This document shows, piece by piece, positions 42,076 through 50,009 of a stretch of DNA of 64,000 nucleotides (position 1 is its first letter; the number at the start of each line of letters is the position of its first letter). The position numbers and the translations under genes were made by a program. Below the pieces are notes generated by a model that was not told the DNA's origin, searched no databases, and saw nothing but the letters and a program-made list of their open reading frames with translations. Source of the DNA: Nocardiopsis sinuspersici. Lineage in GTDB: Bacteria; Actinomycetota; Actinomycetes; Streptosporangiales; Streptosporangiaceae. The stretch covers positions 186,001 through 250,000 of the forward strand of contig VWVT01000004.1 of NCBI GenBank assembly GCA_008638415.1, written 5' to 3'.

Positions 42076-42639
42076 ATGGCGATCATCTACAGGGCCACCC
42101 TCACACCGAGCAAACCGGAACTGATCGGCGCCTGGCTGGACGGCCGGCCGTGGGCGGGCCAGGGACCCGACGAGGTGCTCGGCACGTACAGGTTCGACGA
42201 CCCGGAGGGAGAGGTCGGAGTGGAGGTGTTCCTGCTCCGCCGCGGGGACCGCCTGCTCCACGTACCGCTGACCTATCGGGGCGCGCCCGTGCCCGGCCAC
42301 GAGGACCACCTGGTCGGAACCCTGGAGCACTCCGTCCTGGGAACGCGCTGGGTCTACGACGGGACCGAGGACGAGGTGTCCCTCGCGTGCTTCCGGCGGG
42401 CGCTGACCGGTGAGCAGGAGCAGGCGGACCTGGAGATCTGGGAGGACGGACGCCTCCTGGAGCAGAGGCCGCAGCAGGTCCTGCTCTCCAGGGAGTCCGG
42501 CTCCGGTGGTGGCGAGACCGGGCCGGCCCGGGGCGGGCAGGTGCTGCTTCCGCACGTCCTGGACGGTGAGCCCGAGGGAGGGTCGCGGCTTGTCGCCCGG
42601 TGGGGCGGCGAACAGGCGGTGGTCGCGGCGCTGAGCTGA
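42076..42639 (+). CDS. Maltokinase N-terminal cap-like domain protein
   Basis: A 187-residue cytosolic protein beginning IIYRATLTPSKPELIGAWL and LDGRPWAGQGP. These are the marks of a free-standing version of the N-terminal cap domain of maltokinase-type enzymes, found as small single-domain proteins in actinomycetes. Also visible are FLLRRGDRLLHVPLTYRG and GTLEHSVLGTRWVYDG. No kinase domain follows, so its role is not catalytic maltose phosphorylation by itself. ATG 42076 is preferred over GTG 42070. Confidence 0.8.
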   Translation: MAIIYRATLTPSKPELIGAWLDGRPWAGQGPDEVLGTYRFDDPEGEVGVEVFLLRRGDRLLHVPLTYRGAPVPGHEDHLVGTLEHSVLGTRWVYDGTEDEVSLACFRRALTGEQEQADLEIWEDGRLLEQRPQQVLLSRESGSGGGETGPARGGQVLLPHVLDGEPEGGSRLVARWGGEQAVVAALS

Positions 42640-43053
42640 GGCCGCCCGCCACCCGCACACCCCACCTGTCGGTTCAGGGGATCAGGTCAGCGGCGGCTCC
42701 CTGCCCGTTGCCGCGGGGCCGCCTACGCACACCGCCGGGCACGGGTCCTCCCCGTGCCCGGGCGAATCCTCCGACGTGCCGCGTGTGCCTTCCGGAGTAC
42801 CGGGAGCCCGCCCCGGACGGGTCGCGGGGCCCGTGCAGCCGGGTGGCCTCGGCCAGAGGCCCGTCCAGGTCCACGAGGGGCCAGCCCTCGGTCGGCCCTC
42901 GACCCCTGCGGTGGCCAGGACGTGTGCGGGTTCGGGCCTTGGCCGCGGTGATGTCCAGGGGCCCCACCCGGGTAGCGATGGGCCCGTGGCCGACGAGAGG
43001 CCCGCGTCGCGGGTCAGCACGGACAGTCGGGTACGTCGGACCTGACAGGATGC
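42640..43053. other. Gap with no supported gene
   Basis: About 410 very GC-rich bases. Open frames exist on both strands, but none shows a recognisable domain, start context or coding bias. It may include eroded coding sequence, but I could not identify any parent gene. Confidence 0.45.
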
Positions 43054-43680
43054 ATGCGCACCACCTGCCGACGCCGGACCCTGGGAGAACCGTTGCCGTC
43101 CTTCCTGCTGATCGCGCAGCAGACCACGATCCTCATCGCCCTGCCCGTCGTGGTCCTGGCCGTCCTTGCCGCGTCGGTGCTGCGGGCCCGCCGGACGGCC
43201 TCGTCGTATCGGCCGTACTTCCTCCGGTACGCCGGATGGACCCTGCTCGTCCTCGGCGCGCTCCTGACCGTGCTGTACACGCTCAGGCCCGTGGCCGGGG
43301 CGGACGTACCGGACCGGTACATCGACCTGACCCCCGTCAGCGACCTCGCCACCCAGTTCGAGAACGCCCGCACCTCGGGGGCCGCACGGTTCCAGCTCGT
43401 GGGCAACCTGCTCCTGCTGTCCTGGCTCAGCCTCGGAACCATCCTGACGAGACCCATGACGAGCGTCCCGAAGATCACCGCCCTGGCCGCCGGAGCATCA
43501 CTCCTCATCGAGTGCCTGCAGTACGCGCTGAACAACGGCCGCATCACCTCTCTCTCCGACTTCGTTCTCAACACCGCCGGAGCCGCCGTCGTGGCCTGGG
43601 CGGGCACCCGCCTGCGCCCTCGGCTGGAGCGATGGTCAACCAACCACACCGGCCGACGGCACGCGAGAACCGGGCCGTAG
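43054..43680 (+). CDS. VanZ-family membrane protein
   Basis: A 208-residue protein with about four hydrophobic helices. The VanZ core is present: YIDLTPVSDLATQFEN, FQLVGNLLLLSWLSLG, ASLLIECLQYALNNGRITS and LSDFVLNTAGAAVVAW. VanZ-like proteins are linked to teicoplanin tolerance in enterococci, but most, including actinobacterial ones, have no proven role. ATG 43054 is used; a TTG at 43093 is a shorter alternative. It is monocistronic. Confidence 0.88.
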   Translation: MRTTCRRRTLGEPLPSFLLIAQQTTILIALPVVVLAVLAASVLRARRTASSYRPYFLRYAGWTLLVLGALLTVLYTLRPVAGADVPDRYIDLTPVSDLATQFENARTSGAARFQLVGNLLLLSWLSLGTILTRPMTSVPKITALAAGASLLIECLQYALNNGRITSLSDFVLNTAGAAVVAWAGTRLRPRLERWSTNHTGRRHARTGP

Positions 43681-43833
43681 CCGGCACCTCAAGGATGAAC
43701 GGCCTCCCGTCTCGGCATGGGCGGAGCCGTCGCCCCTCTTCCACCGCGGCCTGCCCCGGATCCCGAAGGGACGACACCACCTCGCCCGGGGCTGTGAACG
43801 AAACGGTGCGGCTCCACGGGGTAGGAGTGCACC

Positions 43834-44817
43834 ATGAGCGAGGAGAAGCAGGCCGCTGAGCCGATGGCCGAGGCCGAAGCCGGGGGCGTGGACACGGCCG
43901 ACCTCGAGAACGCCGCCGAACTGGCCTTGACGGCTTTTTGCTGGTGGCGCGCCGACATCCCGCAGGAGGTATGCGAGACCTACTGGCGCGACGTGCACGG
44001 GATCATGTTCGCCCGCGCTCCGGGCCTGTGGCAGTGCCGACAGTTGCGCCTCGCGGCCAACCGTCCCGATCTCTGGCCGAAGGTCCAGGGCGTCTCGTTC
44101 GACGCGCCGGACGCGGCTCAGCCTCAGGGCATGGGACACGGGCTCTTCCTGTCCGAGGCCGACCTGGCCGCGTTCGCCGGCGGTCCGCTGGCGAGGGAGA
44201 CCATTCCAGGCGACGCGCACAACTTCATCGGCCGCATCGGTGCCCAGCTGTCGCCTCCCGGCGGCGGCCGCACGCTCGTCGACCGCGTTGACGACCCCGC
44301 CATGCAGGGTCCTCCCCCCGTGCCGACCTTCGTGCTCTGCTTTGTTCCGGGCTCCGGAGCCGCGTCGGCCGAGGCGTTCCACCGCTACCTGACCGAGCAC
44401 GTCGCACACCCGTGGAGCGGGCATCCGGACGTCATGCGTCTGCGCGTCGAGCCGCTTCCTCCCTACGAGCGGTCGGCGATGGGCTCGCCTGGTGTGGCGT
44501 ACCAGTGGCCGGGCGAGGAGACCTACCTCGGCTGGATGGAGCTGGCCGTACGTAGCGAGGGCGTGGTCGGCGACCTCCTTGAGGGCGTGGCCGCCGGCGG
44601 ACTCGCCGAGCAGGTCGGGGCCGTCCACGCCTATCCGGTCCGCGAGGTCTACACGATCGTCTCCGCGGGACGACCGACCGAGGTCGGTCTGCGCGGCTAT
44701 CCGGCGGTGCGGACGATCATCGCCGCGGGTGTGGAGGACCAGCGCGATGAGGCCGTCCTGGAACTCCTCTTCGGCGATGCCGTGTACGGGCTGGACCGGC
44801 TCGGTCGGCGATCCTGA
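43834..44817 (+). CDS. EthD/dimeric alpha-beta barrel-like protein
   Basis: A 327-residue soluble protein. The first half has ALTAFCWWRADI, ETYWRDVHGIMFARAPGLWQ and WQCRQLRL, resembling EthD-type dimeric alpha/beta barrel domains (W-R-D-x-H-G). The second half has TFVLCFVPGSG, FHRYLTEHVAHPW and VMRLRVEPLPP, which reads like a second copy of the same fold. It is therefore probably a tandem ferredoxin-like barrel that acts as a pseudo-dimer. Members bind or modify aromatic or alkyl compounds. The assignment is by eye and moderate. The gene stands alone. Confidence 0.65.
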   Translation: MSEEKQAAEPMAEAEAGGVDTADLENAAELALTAFCWWRADIPQEVCETYWRDVHGIMFARAPGLWQCRQLRLAANRPDLWPKVQGVSFDAPDAAQPQGMGHGLFLSEADLAAFAGGPLARETIPGDAHNFIGRIGAQLSPPGGGRTLVDRVDDPAMQGPPPVPTFVLCFVPGSGAASAEAFHRYLTEHVAHPWSGHPDVMRLRVEPLPPYERSAMGSPGVAYQWPGEETYLGWMELAVRSEGVVGDLLEGVAAGGLAEQVGAVHAYPVREVYTIVSAGRPTEVGLRGYPAVRTIIAAGVEDQRDEAVLELLFGDAVYGLDRLGRRS

Positions 44818-45081
44818 ACCGCGTCGCCCGGTGGCGGTGCCTCGGGACCGATGCACGACCATGGCGGGGCGCCGATGAGATCCCCGTCGGAGCCGTGCCG
44901 ATCACCCCGGAAGGGCGGGTGACCGAGGGCGGGGTCGGCCCGGGAGCGAGGCCTGCCACGGCCGGACCGGTGGCGACGTCGAAAGCCCGGACGACCACGT
45001 GTGGCCGATCCGTCTTCCCGTGCGCCTTCGGGCGGAACCCGCCGTTACACGAGTGTCGGCGGGGTGTGGTTACCTCCTTCC

Positions 45082-45441
45082 ATGGGTGTTGAGATCGAGC
45101 GGTTCCTGCGGTTGGTGAGAGCGCTGCCGGAGTGCGAGCACAAGGAGTCGGAGCGGTACACGACGTTCCGTGTGCGCGGCAGGGCCTTCGGGTACCTGTG
45201 GCCGGACACCGCCACCGTGGGGCTGAAGCAGACCCTGTGGGAACAGGCCGCCCTCGTGGCCGAGCGGCCCGAGGTGTTCGAGGTGCAGTTCACCGCGGGC
45301 GGGTTCGGCTGGGTGGTCGTCCACCTCGAGGGGATCGACCTGGACGAGCTCAGCGAGCTCACCCTGGAGGCCTGGCGCCTGACGGCGCCCGAGGACCTGC
45401 TGGCCGCCCCGCCGACCCCGGTGTCCCTGGTCCGGGCCTGA
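45082..45441 (+). CDS. MmcQ/YjbR family DNA-binding-like protein
   Basis: A 119-residue protein. GVEIERFLRLVRALPECEHKE, FRVRGRAFGYLWPD and VGLKQTLWEQAALVAERPEVF match the MmcQ/YjbR (CyaY-like) fold, and the end VHLEGIDLDELSELTLEAWRL fits. The fold resembles double-wing DNA-binding modules, though its activity is not established. A partial, decayed copy of this coding sequence lies at 40546-40624. ATG 45082 follows CCTCCTTC without a strong Shine-Dalgarno; GGTTACCTCC precedes it, so translation may be weak or leaderless. Confidence 0.88.
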   Translation: MGVEIERFLRLVRALPECEHKESERYTTFRVRGRAFGYLWPDTATVGLKQTLWEQAALVAERPEVFEVQFTAGGFGWVVVHLEGIDLDELSELTLEAWRLTAPEDLLAAPPTPVSLVRA

Positions 45442-45509
45442 CTCGTCCGGGGAACTCGTGCGTCTCCCCGGTGTACCCGGCGGCGGCGCTTCGCAGAGGT
45501 GGCGAGAGG

Positions 45510-46178
45510 TCAGTCCCGGATCAGGTGGCCGTCGAATCCGGAGGCGACGAGCGACTCGTAGGCGGTGACGACCCGCCGGGGCACGTCCTGCCCGACGGCG
45601 AATCCGCGCGCGGGGTACTCCATCACCCGCTGGAGGTCGCCGACGAGCATGTCGACGACGAGTTCTGCGTCGCCGATGCCCTTGACGTAGTCGCCGAGCC
45701 CCAGCGGTTGCGAGGCGCACGTCACCTCGACCTCGGGCCACAGCTTCCGGGCGGTGGCGAAGGAGCGCCGCTCCATGTAGGGCTTGGAGACCAGCAGCAC
45801 GGTGGCGGGGGCGATACCGGCGTCGGCCAGGGTCTGGCGGGAGAGGGCGATGTTCTCGCCGGTGTTCGAGGCCTCCGGCTCCAGCAGGATCGCGGAGTCG
45901 GGGACGCCGAGTTCCAGGGCGCGCTCGCGAAAGTGCACCGCCTCTCCACGCGGGAACACCGGCACGGTCGGGGGACTGTTGCCGCCGGTGAACACCAGCG
46001 TCGGGGAGAGGCCGGCGTGGTACAGCTCGGCGGAGCGGTCCGCGACGCCGAGGTCGTGGCTGCCGAGGCCGATCGCCACGTCACACGGCCGTAGCCGATG
46101 GCGCATGTGGTGGAAATCCCAGACCAGTTCGGCCTGCCGCCACTGCTCCCGGGTGATGGTGCGCTGACCGTCCGCCAT
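45510..46178 (-). CDS. YdcF/SanA-like DUF218 protein
   Basis: A 222-residue protein of the DUF218 type. CDVAIGLGSHDLGVADRSAE, PTLVFTGGNSP, RGEAVHFRERALELGVP, EPEASNTGENIALS and TVLLVSKPYMERRS follow the usual order of this Rossmann-like family. Some members bind S-adenosylmethionine or act in cell-envelope permeability. There is no signal peptide or membrane helix, so it is of the soluble YdcF type. ATG 46178 has an excellent GGGAGGGAG. It is convergent with the MmcQ gene. Confidence 0.9.
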   Translation of the reverse strand: MADGQRTITREQWRQAELVWDFHHMRHRLRPCDVAIGLGSHDLGVADRSAELYHAGLSPTLVFTGGNSPPTVPVFPRGEAVHFRERALELGVPDSAILLEPEASNTGENIALSRQTLADAGIAPATVLLVSKPYMERRSFATARKLWPEVEVTCASQPLGLGDYVKGIGDAELVVDMLVGDLQRVMEYPARGFAVGQDVPRRVVTAYESLVASGFDGHLIRD

Positions 46179-46395
46179 GTGCTCCCTCCCTGGACGCCGG
46201 GCCGGGCGCCCCCGTGGTCCTGGTGCTGTCGATACCCACGGCGGGGATCGCCCCCCGGCCACCGTTCACCGCCTTCGATGGTGGCCCACGGTCGGGATCA
46301 GATCCGCCGACACGGCCGAGGCTGCCGTCTCGCGATCCCGGTCCGGCCGCGTCGGAGAACCAGACCTTGACCCGAAGATTGCAGGTCGCAGATTG

Positions 46396-46722
46396 ATGGG
46401 CAAGTACGTGCTTGCCTATGGTGTGGCCGTGGCCGACGAGATATTCAAAGCCCTGGCCGACCCCACCCGACGGAGGATCCTCGACGAACTCGCCGAGCGG
46501 CCGGAGCAGACCCTGTTCGAGATCTGCTCGCGGCTGAGCATGAAGCACCAGTTCGGTATGACGCGCCAGGCGGTCTCCCAGCACCTCGCCGTGCTGGAGG
46601 CCGCCGGGCTGGTCGAGACCCGACGTGAGGGGCGTTACAAGTTCCACGGCCTTAACACGGCACCGTTGAAGCACATCGCCGAGCGGTGGACCAGGCCCGA
46701 CGACCAAGAGAGCACACCATGA
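46396..46722 (+). CDS. ArsR-family transcriptional regulator
   Basis: A 108-residue winged-helix repressor: FKALADPTRRRILDEL, LTR-like recognition region MTRQAVSQHLAVLEAAGLVE, and REGRYKFHGLN as the wing. There is no metal-binding Cys motif, so it belongs to the non-metal ArsR group commonly paired with VOC or SRPBCC genes, as here. Its stop overlaps the VOC start in ATGA. ATG 46396 is given, but GTG 46429 (V-A-D-E-I-F-K) fits the family start better and would leave a palindrome upstream as an operator. It is probably autoregulated. Confidence 0.9.
   Translation: MGKYVLAYGVAVADEIFKALADPTRRRILDELAERPEQTLFEICSRLSMKHQFGMTRQAVSQHLAVLEAAGLVETRREGRYKFHGLNTAPLKHIAERWTRPDDQESTP
46399..46416. promoter_or_regulatory. 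Palindrome at the ArsR gene start (candidate autoregulatory operator)
   Basis: GGCAAG-TACGTG-CTTGCC is a perfect six-plus-six inverted repeat whose spacer is itself nearly symmetric. It lies 30 bases after a TTGACC (46367-46372) and 13 bases before GTG 46429. If that GTG is the real start, the repeat covers the transcription start region. Confidence 0.45.
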
Positions 46723-47105
46723 GGATTCACCTGACCAGCGTCTTCGTCGACGACCAGGACAAGGCTCTGAGCTTCTACACGGACGTGCTGGGCTTCGTGA
46801 AGAAGACCGAGGTCCCCCTGGGCGAGGACCGGTGGCTGACCGTGGTCTCGCCGGAGGAGCCCGAGGGGACCGAACTGTTGCTGGAGCCCTCCGGCCACCC
46901 CGCGGTGAAGCCGTACAAGGAGGCGCTGGTCGACGACGGGATCCCGGCCACCTCCTTCGCCGTGGACGACGTGCGCGCGGAGTTCGACCGGCTGCGCGAG
47001 CGCGGGGTGCGCTTCACCCAGGAGCCGCTGGAGATGGGCCCGGTCACCACCGCGGTGCTGGACGACACCTGCGGCAACCTGATCCAGATCGCGCAGTCGG
47101 CGTAG
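46719..47105 (+). CDS. VOC-family glyoxalase-like protein
   Basis: A 128-residue single-domain VOC protein: IHLTSVFVDDQDKALSFYTD, VLGFVKKTEVPLG, ELLLEPSGHPA, TSFAVDDVRAEFDRLRERGV and the ending LDDTCGNLIQIAQSA. This is the PhnB/glyoxalase type most often found in ArsR-linked operons. The substrate is unknown. It is translationally coupled to the ArsR gene by a four-base overlap, and expression is probably relieved by whatever ligand the regulator senses. A hairpin follows the stop. Confidence 0.91.
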   Translation: MRIHLTSVFVDDQDKALSFYTDVLGFVKKTEVPLGEDRWLTVVSPEEPEGTELLLEPSGHPAVKPYKEALVDDGIPATSFAVDDVRAEFDRLRERGVRFTQEPLEMGPVTTAVLDDTCGNLIQIAQSA

Positions 47106-47123
47106 GACGACGCCGGGGACGCG

Positions 47124-47150
47124 GGTGGAGCGGACCGGCTCCGCTCCACC
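47124..47150. terminator. Hairpin between the VOC and NmrA-like genes
   Basis: GGTGGAGCGGA and TCCGCTCCACC form a perfect 11-base stem with loop CCGGC, centred in the 100-base convergent gap. Confidence 0.82.
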
Positions 47151-47208
47151 GTGCGTTCCGGGGAGGCCGTCCTCGCCCGGCCCTCGCCGAACGCCGACGT
47201 GTCCGCCG

Positions 47209-48039
47209 CTATCCGACCGCCTGCGGTCTCGTGGCGGCCGAGGCCGCCACAGCCGTGTCCAGCGGGTCGGAGGCCGGGCGCCCGAGGATGTCGGCCAGGT
47301 CGGGGCCGGTGCCGTCCAGGAAGCCGTGCCGGATGCCCGTCGCGATCGAGACGAGCATGGGCGGCTGGAACGGCAGCATCCCCGGCGTCTCGTCGAGGAG
47401 CCTGCGCCGGTACTCGCCCAGGCCGATGGTGCGGTGCGGGACTCCGAGCCGGTCGGCCACGTGCGCCGCCGTGATCGGCGTGCCGGTCAGGTCGTAGGTG
47501 CGCCCGCCGTGCCGTGCCGGATCCGCCGCGACGACCGCCGCGGCCTCGGCGAGGTCCGCACGGGTGACCGCGGCCAGGGCGCCGTCGCCGAACGCGGACT
47601 CCATCCCGTCGTCGGTCCACATCAGCAGACCGCCGAAGAGCTCGGCGTAGAGGCCGTTGCGCAGGATCGTCCACGGCAGCCCGCAGGCGCGCACGAACCG
47701 TTCGGTCGCGCGGTGCGCCAGTGCGAAACCGAGGTGGTCGCCGGCGCCGATCAGGCTCGTGTAGACCACATGCCGGACGCCGTCCCGGACGGCGGCGTCC
47801 AGGACGGCCGCTTGCCGCCCGATGACCTGGTCGTCCTCGGCGTAGCCGGTGGAGACCAGCACCAGGGTCGAGACGCCGGCGAGGTCGATGGCGGAGCGGT
47901 CGTCGAAGTCGAGCCGGCGCATCCCGTCCTTCGGGGTGCGGCTGCCGCCCGTCGCGGCCGCGCCGCGGGCCCGCAGCGCCGCGAGTGTGGCCGAGCCGAG
48001 GTTCCCGCTCGCTCCGGTCACCAGGATCATGTCAGTCAT
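47209..48039 (-). CDS. NmrA-like NAD(P)-binding protein
   Basis: A 276-residue atypical short-chain dehydrogenase. ILVTGASGNLGSATLAAL is the nucleotide-binding motif, followed by VSTLVLVSTGYAEDDQ, VVYTSLIGAGDH and WTILRNGLYAEL. This matches the NmrA/quinone-oxidoreductase (QOR2-like) group, whose members sense or reduce using NADPH. It is divergent from an HxlR regulator over a 78-base intergenic region, a classic redox-responsive pair in which HxlR controls the oxidoreductase. ATG 48039 follows GAAGGAAG. Confidence 0.92.
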   Translation of the reverse strand: MTDMILVTGASGNLGSATLAALRARGAAATGGSRTPKDGMRRLDFDDRSAIDLAGVSTLVLVSTGYAEDDQVIGRQAAVLDAAVRDGVRHVVYTSLIGAGDHLGFALAHRATERFVRACGLPWTILRNGLYAELFGGLLMWTDDGMESAFGDGALAAVTRADLAEAAAVVAADPARHGGRTYDLTGTPITAAHVADRLGVPHRTIGLGEYRRRLLDETPGMLPFQPPMLVSIATGIRHGFLDGTGPDLADILGRPASDPLDTAVAASAATRPQAVG

Positions 48040-48117
48040 AGTCTTCCTTCGTGGTTCTCTTTGGTAACTACGTCTGATCCTGATCCGCTCGTGTACCGGC
48101 CACAAGGAGGCAGTTTG

Positions 48118-48540
48118 ATGTCACCCACGCACACCGGGGTAACCGCCGCACCCGCCGCCCTCGATCCCTGCGGGCGTGAGGAGCACCCGGACTGCGCGAT
48201 CCGCGACGTCCTGGACCGCGTCGGGGACAAGTGGTCGGTGCTCGTGGTCGTCGAACTCGCCGGCGGGCCGCGCCGCTTCCGGGAGTTGCAGCGCGCGATC
48301 GACGGCATCTCCCAGCGCATGCTCACCCTCACCGTGCGCAGGCTGGAACGCGACGGACTCGTCCTGCGCACCGTGTACCCGACCGTTCCGGCCCAGGTCG
48401 ACTACCGCCTGACCGAGACCGGGGCCAGCCTGACCCACCTGGTCAGGGCACTCGCCGACTGGTCCCTCACCCACCGCGACGCCATCGCCGAGGCGCGGCA
48501 CCGGTACGACCGGGCCCATCCCGACCACGGCATCCGGTAA
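48118..48540 (+). CDS. HxlR-family transcriptional regulator
   Basis: A 140-residue winged-helix protein. CAIRDVLDRVGDKWSVLVV, FRELQRAIDGISQRMLT and LERDGLVLRTVYPTVPAQVDY are the HxlR signature, and Cys18 and Cys26 in the N-terminal segment are candidates for thiol redox sensing. ATG 48118 follows AAGGAGG. The divergent NmrA-like gene is the presumed target. The shared intergenic region contains GGTAACTAC near 48062-48070 as a possible half-operator. Confidence 0.92.
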   Translation: MSPTHTGVTAAPAALDPCGREEHPDCAIRDVLDRVGDKWSVLVVVELAGGPRRFRELQRAIDGISQRMLTLTVRRLERDGLVLRTVYPTVPAQVDYRLTETGASLTHLVRALADWSLTHRDAIAEARHRYDRAHPDHGIR

Positions 48541-48802
48541 CGGGGCCGCCGAGGTCCCACACCGTTCGCGGTACCTCCGCTCCCCGGCGCGGTGTCCGGG
48601 GAGCGCACAAGAACGCTCCGGCCCGCGACGGCAGGTGGGGACGGGCCCCGGGGAGGGCGCCGGCGGGGGCGTGCAAAGGCGGGACCCTCCCGAAACCCCT
48701 CCTCAAGGATCTGCGCGTGTACACGAGGCCCGCGCGAGTACGCGTCCGCTCCGGCCGTGTTCGCGCGGAACCGGGTTCACGTCCCGGGGGTCCCGGCACG
48801 GC

Positions 48803-49342
48803 TCACGCGCCGCCTCCACCGATCCGCCGCGCGTCCCGTACGTCCTCGAACAGCGAGAGGTCCAGCTCGCCCGGTCCGTGCAGCACGCTGATGTCACCGG
48901 TCGTCTCCAGAACGACGGCGCGGACCGAGTCCAGGTTCCTGACGTTGGCGCTGCGGAGCTTCGACTTGACGTCGTCCTCGGTGACCCGCGACCTCCTCAT
49001 GTTGTCCCTGAGCATCGTGCCGTCGGCCATGAGCAGCAGGGGCTTGTTGTCGACCGCCTGCTTGAACGGGGAGAAGCGGCGCAGCAGGGCGATGGCGACC
49101 TGCAACAGGTAGAGCGCGGCCAGGGCCGTCATGCCTTCGAGCAGCGACGACCGGGACACCGCGACCGTCGCCACGAGTGATCCGACGGCGACCGTCATGA
49201 CGAAGTCGAAGCTCGACATCTTGGAGAAGCTGCGCAGCCCCGCGATACGCGTGTAGGTGATGACGGTGGCGAAGACTCCGACCGTGGAGACGAGTATCAG
49301 CAGCAGCCCGTCGAACGGGACCCCGAAGAGACTTTCCAGCAT
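48803..49342 (-). CDS. DUF421 (YetF-like) membrane protein
   Basis: A 179-residue protein with about three N-terminal helices (LLLILVSTVGVFATVITY, MTVAVGSLVATVAV, MTALAALYLLQVAIALL). A cytosolic YetF-type domain follows: DNKPLLLMADGTMLRDNM, RRSRVTEDDVKSKLRSANV and AVVLETTGDISVLHG. The family is widespread in spore-formers and actinomycetes; its function is not established. ATG 49342 gives the family length. Nothing is recognised immediately upstream or downstream on the same strand. Confidence 0.9.
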   Translation of the reverse strand: MLESLFGVPFDGLLLILVSTVGVFATVITYTRIAGLRSFSKMSSFDFVMTVAVGSLVATVAVSRSSLLEGMTALAALYLLQVAIALLRRFSPFKQAVDNKPLLLMADGTMLRDNMRRSRVTEDDVKSKLRSANVRNLDSVRAVVLETTGDISVLHGPGELDLSLFEDVRDARRIGGGGA

Positions 49343-50009
49343 GCCGGGCCCACTACCCGCCCCGGACCAGGGGAACCGCTCGCACCGTCCGCCCGACAGG
49401 GCCTCGCCCACCGTTCACGGCGCCCCGGCCCGTCCCGGAATCCGAACGGTTCGGACCGCCTCCAACGGCTTGTTCGTCGATTACCGGATTGCGACCACAC
49501 GCCCGTCGGCCGGAATCGGTGACACCACCAGTGTTGCTCCGGGTGGATTCACGAAGTGCCAGTTGGAATGCGGTCCGCGGAACCCGGGCCCGTTCGGGTC
49601 TCTCGCACCCCGTTGACACAGGCGATTCCAGAACCCACTCTCGTCCATAGGACACACTGAGTACACAGTAGTGGACCGGGAGTATTCCGCGCGGCCCACC
49701 GGCCGCGGGCGGAATTCCGTGAGAGGTCGACGCAGACGCCGACCGCCTGTCCGATTTCCATCCGTGTTCGCCGCGGTACCTCCTGACCGGGTTTATCCGC
49801 GTGAGCGGACATTCGGCGCCGAAGGCGGATCCTTTTCCCCTACCCGGGAATTCACCCGTGCCGCGGGGCACCGGAACTCCGCCCTCGCGCGCGACCGGAG
49901 CCGGGACGCCGTCCCCTCCGTCGTCCCTCCGTCGCGGAGCGGACCGCCCGTCGCGGTGCGCTCCCGATCCGACCTGCCCCGACCCGTATCCGACATGAAG
50001 GAGACCACC
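49343..50009. other. Long gap before the secreted histidine-rich protein
   Basis: About 665 bases with no supported gene. A good -35-like TTGACA occurs at about 49613, and several lower-GC patches (49600-49700, 49790-49850) suggest promoter sequence for the downstream secreted protein. In-frame extensions into this region are Arg/Pro-rich and not protein-like. Confidence 0.45.

Noticed and set aside
42640..43053. Candidate small genes on both strands between the cap-domain protein and VanZ
   Set aside because: No start context, domain or coding bias; overlapping frames on both strands look equally random.
49671..50009. N-terminal extension of the secreted histidine-rich protein
   Set aside because: The extension is Arg/Pro-rich and would bury the signal peptide; GTG 50010 has a proper ribosome-binding site.
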